Origin: an uncultured Bacilli bacterium
GTDB lineage: Bacteria; Bacillota_I; Bacilli_A; RF39; UBA660
Direction: 5' to 3'
DNA: 9,467 nt
Assembly: GCA_944329545.1 (NCBI GenBank)
Contig: CALVIK010000105.1
Span: 1 to 9,467, forward strand
The position numbers and the translations under genes are program-made. This document shows, one piece after another, positions 5,545 to 9,467 of this stretch. The notes below the pieces were generated by a model, which worked only from the letters and a program-made list of their open reading frames with translations, was not told the origin of the DNA and did not search any database. Each line of letters opens with the position of its first letter. Within the stretch, counting starts at the first letter, position 1.

Positions 5545-5623
5545 TTGCTAATTACTTATGACTATCTCTAGTTAAAAACTTTTAAACTATGCTTTATTTT
5601 AAAAAATGGTGGTTATTATTCTT

Positions 5624-6532
5624 TTACAATACTTTCTTATTATTTTGTAAAATATCATTTAAAAGATAAATTTCTCCACTATCATAATAAACTGTATCAT
5701 AAGGCATTTTATTAGTGTTAAAATAACTTTTAGATACGCGGTAACCGTTTTCACTAGTTTTAAAAAGTTCTAAATAATCTTTCATGACAAAATCATCTAT
5801 AGCTAAATAATTATATTTTTTATTAAAATAATTGATAGAGATGGTTTTAAAATCATCATATAAAAGATTATCTGTAAATATTTTTTGGAGAATATCTAAA
5901 TAGTAAAGAGCTTGTTTTTCATTACCATCTATTTTTAATAATTCTTGTTTTAAAACTAATAAGTTGTTTTCTAAAAAACAATTTAAAATACTTTCTTGGC
6001 CAAATATTTCACATAAAATTTTAATTATTCTATTATTACTTCGCGGTGTTAAAATATCACTTTTTCCTAAATATTCCCGAGCTAAAAGAGCCGCCATTTC
6101 TTCTTTAAAAGAAGATGTTCCTGTAAAATTAATAATTTTAAAAGTTTCTTTTAAAATAAAAAACTCTAAATTATCGGAACTTTGACAATATATATTATTT
6201 TTATCGCAAGTGCTTTTTTCGGATAAATTACTAATATAATTTATTTTCATTTGTTTTAAAGTAATTAAAGCATTATTAAAATAATTATCATTAAGATAAC
6301 TAGTTAAAAAAGGAATGGCCAAAGCGATTATATGTTTTTCTTCAGAATTTAAAAAGGGATTACTTGTTAAATATTGGTGTGCTAATTCTTTTTTCTTTAG
6401 TTCATCTATTTCACTCAATACTTTTTCTTCACTTTCATAAGAAATATCACTTTGACAACCATTTAAAGTGATTGCCGATAAACCTAAAGCTCCCAAAATT
6501 TTTACAAAATCTCTTCTGCTCATATCACGCAT
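5624..6532 (-). CDS. Lipoprotein with a twin-arginine signal, unknown function
   Basis: The start is chosen at ATG 6532: AAAGG (6546-6542) lies 9 bases before it, whereas the in-frame TTG at 6541 would abut the SD with no spacing. The 302-residue product begins MRDMSRRDFVKILGALGL. S5-R6-R7-D-F-V-K11 fits the Tat consensus S-R-R-x-F-L-K, and LNGC (23-26) is a lipobox with Cys26 as the lipidated residue. So it should be exported by Tat, or perhaps Sec, and anchored on the outer face of the membrane. The rest is mostly helical, rich in Leu, Asn and Lys, with four or so further cysteines and no motif I recognise. Export folded suggests a cofactor or assembled partner, which is inference. It has its own promoter just after mutL and is not homologous to its neighbours. 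Confidence 0.8.
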   Translation of the reverse strand: MRDMSRRDFVKILGALGLSAITLNGCQSDISYESEEKVLSEIDELKKKELAHQYLTSNPFLNSEEKHIIALAIPFLTSYLNDNYFNNALITLKQMKINYISNLSEKSTCDKNNIYCQSSDNLEFFILKETFKIINFTGTSSFKEEMAALLAREYLGKSDILTPRSNNRIIKILCEIFGQESILNCFLENNLLVLKQELLKIDGNEKQALYYLDILQKIFTDNLLYDDFKTISINYFNKKYNYLAIDDFVMKDYLELFKTSENGYRVSKSYFNTNKMPYDTVYYDSGEIYLLNDILQNNKKVL

Positions 6533-6558
6533 ATTAATCAACCTTTCAAAGTAACATT

Positions 6559-6587
6559 ATCCTATCATAGGAAAACAAGAAAGTCAA
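6559..6587 (-). promoter_or_regulatory. Promoter of the Tat-type lipoprotein gene
   Basis: On the minus strand -35 TTGACT (6587-6582) and -10 TAGGAT (6564-6559) are 17 bases apart, and TGA before the -10 makes an extended -10. The -35 starts three bases after the mutL stop codon. A 13-base near-perfect palindrome, TCCTATCATAGGA (6560-6572), overlaps the -10 and could be a regulator site. Start is expected near 6552. Confidence 0.55.
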
Positions 6588-6589
6588 AC

Positions 6590-8383
6590 TTATTTTATAG
6601 TATCAAAACCACTTCTTTTAAATAATTTTTCTAAATCATAATTAGAATAATAAATTGTTGTCGGTCTTCCGTGGGGACAATTATAAGGATTTTTACATTT
6701 TCTTAAATCGTTTATTAAAGCTTCCATTTCTTCCATGGTAATATTAGTGTTAGCTTTAATCGCTTTTTTACAGCTCATCATTGTAGCGACTTTTTCATTA
6801 AATTTTTCAATATCAAAATCTTTTCTAGTAGCAATAACTATTTCAATTATTTTTCTAATGGTATACTCCACATCACCGGTTATCCAAGCAGGGTGCTCTT
6901 TGACAATAACTGAGTTAATACCAAATTCTTCAACATTAAATTTTAAATCTTTTAGTATCTGCATATTTTCTTTTAAAATGATAAAATCATTATTAGATAG
7001 TTCAATAATAATTGGGAATAACAAAGCTATACTCGAAACATTTGGTCGGCCCATTTCTTTTTTAAACTTTTCGTAATTACATCTTTCTTTAGCGGCGTGT
7101 TGATCGATAATATACATGCCTTTTTCATTTTGACAAATGATGTAAGTGCCATGAACAAGTCCTACTGGATACATCTCCGGCATTTCGCCTTCATTATTTT
7201 CTTCATCTCTAGATATTTCTATATCGTTTTCTATATTTTCTTTTACTTGATAAGGTTCTTCTTCTTTAATAAGATAATTTTCTAATACTTTTTCTTCTTC
7301 TTTGTAAAAATCATTAGTGATAATTTTACTTTCTCTTTCTAAATCTAAGCTTAAATTTTCATATTTTTCTTTTGGAAATACTTCGGCTTTAGGAATTAAA
7401 TTACGATGACTTATAGCTTCGATAACAATATTTTTAAGCAGTTCTAATAAAGTATCTTTTTTACTAAATTTAATATCCATTTTAGTAGGATGAATATTAA
7501 CATCGATAACACTAGGATCAACTTCAATATTTAACACAGTTATAGGATAACGATTATCGGGTTTATATGAATGATAAGCATCGTTTATTACTCTATTAAT
7601 ATCAATGTTTCTGACAACTCTACCGTTAACAATGGTAACCATATTATTACGGCTTGAACGGTGAATTTCTGGTTTAGAAATATAACCAGTAACGCTATAA
7701 TCGTCATTCTCACCGGCAACTTTTATCATTTTTCTTGCCACATCACTACCATGAATACTTTTTATAACTTTAAGTTGATTACCTGAGCCATCTGTTTGGA
7801 GAGATATGTTATCATTATTACTAAGTGTAAAACGAATGTCTGGTCTTGATAAGGCCAGTTTATTCATATAATCAGTGATACTAGCTAGTTCCGTATACAA
7901 ACTTTTCATGTGTTTTAATCTAGCTGGCGTATTATAAAATAGTTCACTTACAGTAATAATTGTTCCTTTTCTGGCATCACCTTTACCAACTTCTTTTATT
8001 TTACCACCATTTATAATTACATGAGTACCAATACTACCTTCACTTGTTTTTAAGTCAACTTTACTAACAGCCGCAATAGACGCTAAAGCTTCCCCTCTAA
8101 AACCTAAAGTCGCTAAATGGTATAAATCATCTTCATCTTTTATTTTACTAGTCGCGTGTCTTGAAAAAGCTAAAACTGCATCTTCTTTACCCATTCCTTT
8201 ACCATTATCGATAACTTTTATTTCTTTTGTACCGGCTTCTTTTAATTCAACTTTTATTTCAGTACTACCAGCATCAATGCTATTTTCAACTAATTCCTTC
8301 ACTACGGAAGCACATCTTTCAACTACTTCACCAGCTGCAATTTTATTAGCTAAAATTTCATCCATTATTTTTATACTTTGCAT
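6590..8383 (-). CDS. mutL: DNA mismatch repair protein MutL (endonuclease type)
   Basis: MutL couples MutS mismatch recognition to strand removal. The 597-residue protein has the GHKL ATPase domain first: KIAAGEVVERCASVVKELVE (14-33) with catalytic Glu30, NSIDAG (34-39), DNGKGM (59-64), GFRGEALASI (94-103). A transducer domain follows (about 210-330, with VNGRVVRN and DVNIHPTKMDIKF). A charged linker (about 335-400) leads to the C-terminal endonuclease domain. That domain has the metal motif DQHAAKERCNYE (427-438), SCKKAIKA (537-544) and CPHGRP (569-574), the set that marks a nicking MutL, as in Bacillus, rather than the E. coli type. This implies a methyl-independent pathway. The ATG at 8383 has SD GGTGAAG. 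mutS is not adjacent; upstream is a micropeptide gene. Confidence 0.98.
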   Translation of the reverse strand: MQSIKIMDEILANKIAAGEVVERCASVVKELVENSIDAGSTEIKVELKEAGTKEIKVIDNGKGMGKEDAVLAFSRHATSKIKDEDDLYHLATLGFRGEALASIAAVSKVDLKTSEGSIGTHVIINGGKIKEVGKGDARKGTIITVSELFYNTPARLKHMKSLYTELASITDYMNKLALSRPDIRFTLSNNDNISLQTDGSGNQLKVIKSIHGSDVARKMIKVAGENDDYSVTGYISKPEIHRSSRNNMVTIVNGRVVRNIDINRVINDAYHSYKPDNRYPITVLNIEVDPSVIDVNIHPTKMDIKFSKKDTLLELLKNIVIEAISHRNLIPKAEVFPKEKYENLSLDLERESKIITNDFYKEEEKVLENYLIKEEEPYQVKENIENDIEISRDEENNEGEMPEMYPVGLVHGTYIICQNEKGMYIIDQHAAKERCNYEKFKKEMGRPNVSSIALLFPIIIELSNNDFIILKENMQILKDLKFNVEEFGINSVIVKEHPAWITGDVEYTIRKIIEIVIATRKDFDIEKFNEKVATMMSCKKAIKANTNITMEEMEALINDLRKCKNPYNCPHGRPTTIYYSNYDLEKLFKRSGFDTIK

Positions 8384-8400
8384 CTAACTTCACCAGTATC

Positions 8401-8428
8401 ATTTTACCACATATTAAAAAAATATCAA
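8401..8428 (-). promoter_or_regulatory. Promoter of mutL
   Basis: On the minus strand -35 TTGATA (8428-8423) and -10 TAAAAT (8406-8401) are 16 bases apart, with TGG before the -10 as an extended element. The start would be near 8394, giving a very short leader headed by the SD. The -35 overlaps the terminator hairpin at 8425-8441. Confidence 0.5.
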
Positions 8429-8441
8429 AAGATTTTTTTGA
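8416..8441 (-). terminator. Weak intrinsic terminator after the 33-aa peptide gene
   Basis: TCAAAA-AAATC-TTTTGA (8441-8425, minus strand) forms a 6-bp stem with a 5-nt loop, followed by TA and seven T residues. It has only two G-C pairs, so partial read-through into mutL is likely. Confidence 0.45.
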
Positions 8442-8444
8442 CAT

Positions 8445-8546
8445 TTATATATTAGGTAAATGGTAATGGCTAAACCATTCTAAGGTTATTATAACAACTA
8501 CTATTAATAAAATTAATAATAAAACAAAAACTTGTCTTTTACGCAT
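8445..8546 (-). CDS. 33-residue single-pass membrane peptide, unknown function
   Basis: The gene runs from ATG 8546, with SD AGGTG (8557-8553) six bases upstream, to TAA at 8445-8447. The product starts MRKRQ, has an uninterrupted hydrophobic helix (about residues 6-22, VFVLLLILLIVVVIITL), and ends in a short aromatic and His-containing tail (EWFSHYHLPNI). A basic start implies the tail faces outside. I recognise no family. It sits between the tRNA-Thr terminator and mutL, with a weak terminator of its own, so it is a separate small transcription unit or is read from mutL's upstream region. Its SD and start lie in a hairpin (8545-8570). Chance occurrence is possible for so short a frame; the SD and clean helix argue for a gene. 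Confidence 0.5.
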   Translation of the reverse strand: MRKRQVFVLLLILLIVVVIITLEWFSHYHLPNI

Positions 8547-8570
8547 ATACTTCACCTATTAAAAGTATAT
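8545..8570 (-). promoter_or_regulatory. Hairpin enclosing the SD of the 33-aa peptide gene
   Basis: Arms ATATACTT (8570-8563) and AAGTATAT (8552-8545) pair perfectly over 8 bp. The 10-nt loop carries the SD AGGTG, and the first two bases of the start codon close the stem. If transcription begins upstream, the start is partly masked. The first arm contains TATACT, which could instead be a -10, in which case the hairpin would not form. Confidence 0.4.
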
Positions 8571-8594
8571 TATTTTAATTAAAAATAAATATAC

Positions 8595-8617
8595 AAAAAC
8601 CGCCATAATTAGCGGTT
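8595..8617 (-). terminator. Terminator of tRNA-Thr
   Basis: On the minus strand AACCGC (8617-8612) pairs with GCGGTT (8603-8598) across an 8-nt loop, and the stem runs into a T-run (8599-8595). It begins 11 bases after the CCA end of the tRNA, the usual distance for a single-gene tRNA unit. Confidence 0.75.
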
Positions 8618-8627
8618 ATTTACAAAA

Positions 8628-8703
8628 TGGTGCCGAAAACAGGACTTGAACCTGCGACCTACCGATTACGAGACGGTTGCTCTACCAACTGAGCTAATTC
8701 GGC
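8628..8703 (-). tRNA. tRNA-Thr, anticodon CGT
   Basis: The 76-nt gene has an encoded CCA end. Reading the minus strand: acceptor GCCGAAT / TTTCGGC, D stem GCTC/GAGC with loop AGTTGGTA, anticodon stem ACCGT/TCGGT with loop CTCGTAA (anticodon CGT, reading ACG), five-base variable loop AGGTC, T stem GCAGG/CCTGT with TTCAAGT, discriminator A. The sequence closely follows Bacilli threonine tRNAs. Two stem positions are U-U mismatches, 7:66 and 31:39. It stands alone with its own promoter and terminator. Confidence 0.95.
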
Positions 8704-8713
8704 AACTGTATTA

Positions 8714-8742
8714 ATTATACAGTACTTTTCATATTTTGTAAA
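8714..8742 (-). promoter_or_regulatory. Promoter of tRNA-Thr
   Basis: On the minus strand -35 TTTACA (8742-8737) and a perfect -10 TATAAT (8719-8714) are exactly 17 bases apart, ending 10 bases before the mature tRNA 5' end. The -10 lies within a 7-bp inverted repeat (ACTGTAT / ATACAGT, 8705-8711 and 8717-8723). The -35 also forms one arm of a TGTAAA/TTTACA hairpin (8737-8752) just after the surface-protein stop. Confidence 0.7.
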
Positions 8743-8753
8743 TATTTTTACAT

Positions 8754-9467
8754 TTAATTTGTTATCACAAACGGATTATCACTAGTTCCTGTTCCTTGTA
8801 AAGTAATTGATGATGTTAGATAGAGAACTGGGCGAGCGCCACCAGAGTCGCCAATGTCAGCTGGGGTGGCGCCGAGGCCGCTCATGCCACTACCGGATGA
8901 GGCATACCAGGCATGAGTCGAAGCTGAAAGACTGCCACCCGGGTGCAAACCAGACTCTGAACCAAAAGCGTTAATTGTCCAATAATCTATTTGGTCTATT
9001 CCTGGGAATGATACTAAATAATTCATATCACATGTACTGGTTCCACTATCCATTAGTTTAGCAAATTGATCAGAAGCAGACTGGCATGCAGGGCTTAAAC
9101 TTGCTTTTAAAACATCACTGACATTGGCTAGTCCTACATTTCCATTCCATTGATACATTTTTTCTCCAGCTATATTTTTAGCTATACTATCTGTCTCTGG
9201 TCCACTTTCATCTAAGTATTCAACGGCTCCTATATTATAATCATGACTTGTTATTTGTCCTTTTGCTGTTTCTGTTAAATTATTATAATATGTTCCATTT
9301 AAATATTCTTGGATACTTGAATTTTCAGTTACTGTTCCTTGTTTTGAACCGCTTGGAGTTTTATATGTTCCATTTACTGAGGCAAATACGCCGCAGCCCC
9401 ATGATGGATAATCACAATAACTATTGTTTTCTGTTAATCTATGATTACTAGCGTCATAAACCATGGT
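8754..9467 (-). CDS. Secreted surface protein, C-terminal part (5' end outside window)
   Basis: The frame is open through base 9467, so the internal Met at 9464 is not the start; 237 residues plus the stop are visible. I recognise the layout of C-terminal domains on large exported proteins of AT-rich gut Firmicutes/Mycoplasmatota: a GTYYNNLTETAK segment, then MYQWNGNVGLANVSDVLKAS, a Cys-containing stretch (PACQSASD, TSTCDMNYLV), YWTINAFGS, a Gly/Ser-rich variable stretch, and the end GGARPVLYLTSSITLQGTGT followed by SDNPF. The function is unknown; the fold may be C-type-lectin-like (inference), displayed outside the cell and binding a ligand. Codons 8826-8950 are far richer in G+C than the rest of the gene. 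The stop lies 50 bp from the tRNA and no T-run terminator is seen. Confidence 0.8.
   Translation of the reverse strand, partial: TMVYDASNHRLTENNSYCDYPSWGCGVFASVNGTYKTPSGSKQGTVTENSSIQEYLNGTYYNNLTETAKGQITSHDYNIGAVEYLDESGPETDSIAKNIAGEKMYQWNGNVGLANVSDVLKASLSPACQSASDQFAKLMDSGTSTCDMNYLVSFPGIDQIDYWTINAFGSESGLHPGGSLSASTHAWYASSGSGMSGLGATPADIGDSGGARPVLYLTSSITLQGTGTSDNPFVITN
8820..8950 (-). other. GC-rich, NNC-codon island in the surface-protein gene; candidate variable region
   Basis: Bases 8821-8940 contain 75 G or C of 120 (about 62%) in a window otherwise near one quarter G+C. Codons here end in C far more often than elsewhere, including six NNC codons in a row (AGC GGC CTC GGC GCC ACC, 8882-8865) and GAC ATT GGC GAC a little further on. 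The island ends at the conserved ARPVLYL. Such a pattern arises when adenines of AAC codons are randomised, as in diversity-generating retroelements; recent transfer or plain coding constraint are alternatives. Confidence 0.45.

Noticed and set aside
5517..5623. Terminator or small gene between the lipoprotein and desulfurase genes
   Set aside because: Only an imperfect AT-only inverted repeat near 5570-5590 without a T-run, and no short frame with an SD.
5964..6185. Plus-strand open frame of 73 codons
   Set aside because: Antisense to the lipoprotein gene, with no SD or recognisable motif.
6533..6541. TTG start for the lipoprotein, three codons upstream
   Set aside because: It directly abuts the AAAGG SD with no spacing; the ATG at 6532 has correct spacing.
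6735..7076. Plus-strand open frame of 113 codons, hydrophobic
   Set aside because: Antisense to the MutL endonuclease domain, whose motifs prove the minus strand is coding.
7097..7285. Plus-strand open frame of 62 codons, hydrophobic
   Set aside because: Mirror of the charged MutL linker (Glu/Lys codons read backward give Phe/Leu).
8437..8465. Plus-strand TTGACA at 8437-8442 as a -35
   Set aside because: No -10-like hexamer at 16-18 bases and no plus-strand gene follows.
9248..9451. Plus-strand open frame of 67 codons
   Set aside because: Antisense to the surface-protein gene; low-complexity Leu/Phe/Tyr run.

Overview
This is an AT-rich (roughly one quarter G+C), nearly one-directional stretch of a wall-bearing, monoderm bacterium of Bacilli/Mycoplasmatota type, most like the uncultured low-GC gut lineages (RF39-like). 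That placement is inference. It rests on codon use, MreC/MreD, a Gram-positive-type endonuclease MutL, Shine-Dalgarno (SD) sequences of the AGGAG/AGGTG type, and the surface-protein family at the right end. Trp is read from TGG, long reading frames lack in-frame TGA, and one gene stops on TGA, so the standard bacterial code fits.

Left end (1-760), accessory in character. The first 47 codons of a DNA C5-cytosine methyltransferase run off the left edge on the minus strand. Next comes a compact unit: a 27-residue membrane peptide gene on the minus strand with its own promoter, SD and intrinsic terminator, divergent from a 74-aa XRE-family repressor on the plus strand. A perfect operator-like inverted repeat (419-437) lies between the -35 and -10 of the peptide promoter, and a third half-site lies toward the repressor gene. 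The repressor gene ends in a nested hairpin shared with the convergent mreD.

Core block (753-8383), all minus strand. Transcription runs mutL -> Tat-type lipoprotein -> cysteine desulfurase -> secreted thioredoxin/CcdA-like membrane protein -> terminator -> new promoter -> SPOR-like membrane protein -> radC -> mreC -> mreD. Tight overlaps (desulfurase/thioredoxin 4 bp, SPOR-like/radC 20 bp, mreC/mreD 8 bp) indicate translational coupling. Functions are mismatch repair, sulfur mobilisation and extracytoplasmic thiol chemistry, and cell elongation (radC-mreCD, without mreB here).

Right end (8384-9467). A 33-aa single-pass membrane peptide gene, whose SD and start lie in a hairpin, is followed by a tRNA-Thr(CGT) with recognisable promoter and terminator. 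Beyond it is the C-terminal 238 codons of a large secreted surface protein running off the right edge. Its C-terminal domain carries a sharply GC-rich island (75 of 120 bases, 8821-8940) with consecutive NNC codons, a pattern expected of a diversity-generating retroelement variable region; no template repeat or reverse transcriptase is visible.

The best candidates for something undescribed are the XRE/operator/micropeptide unit and the GC-island surface domain.
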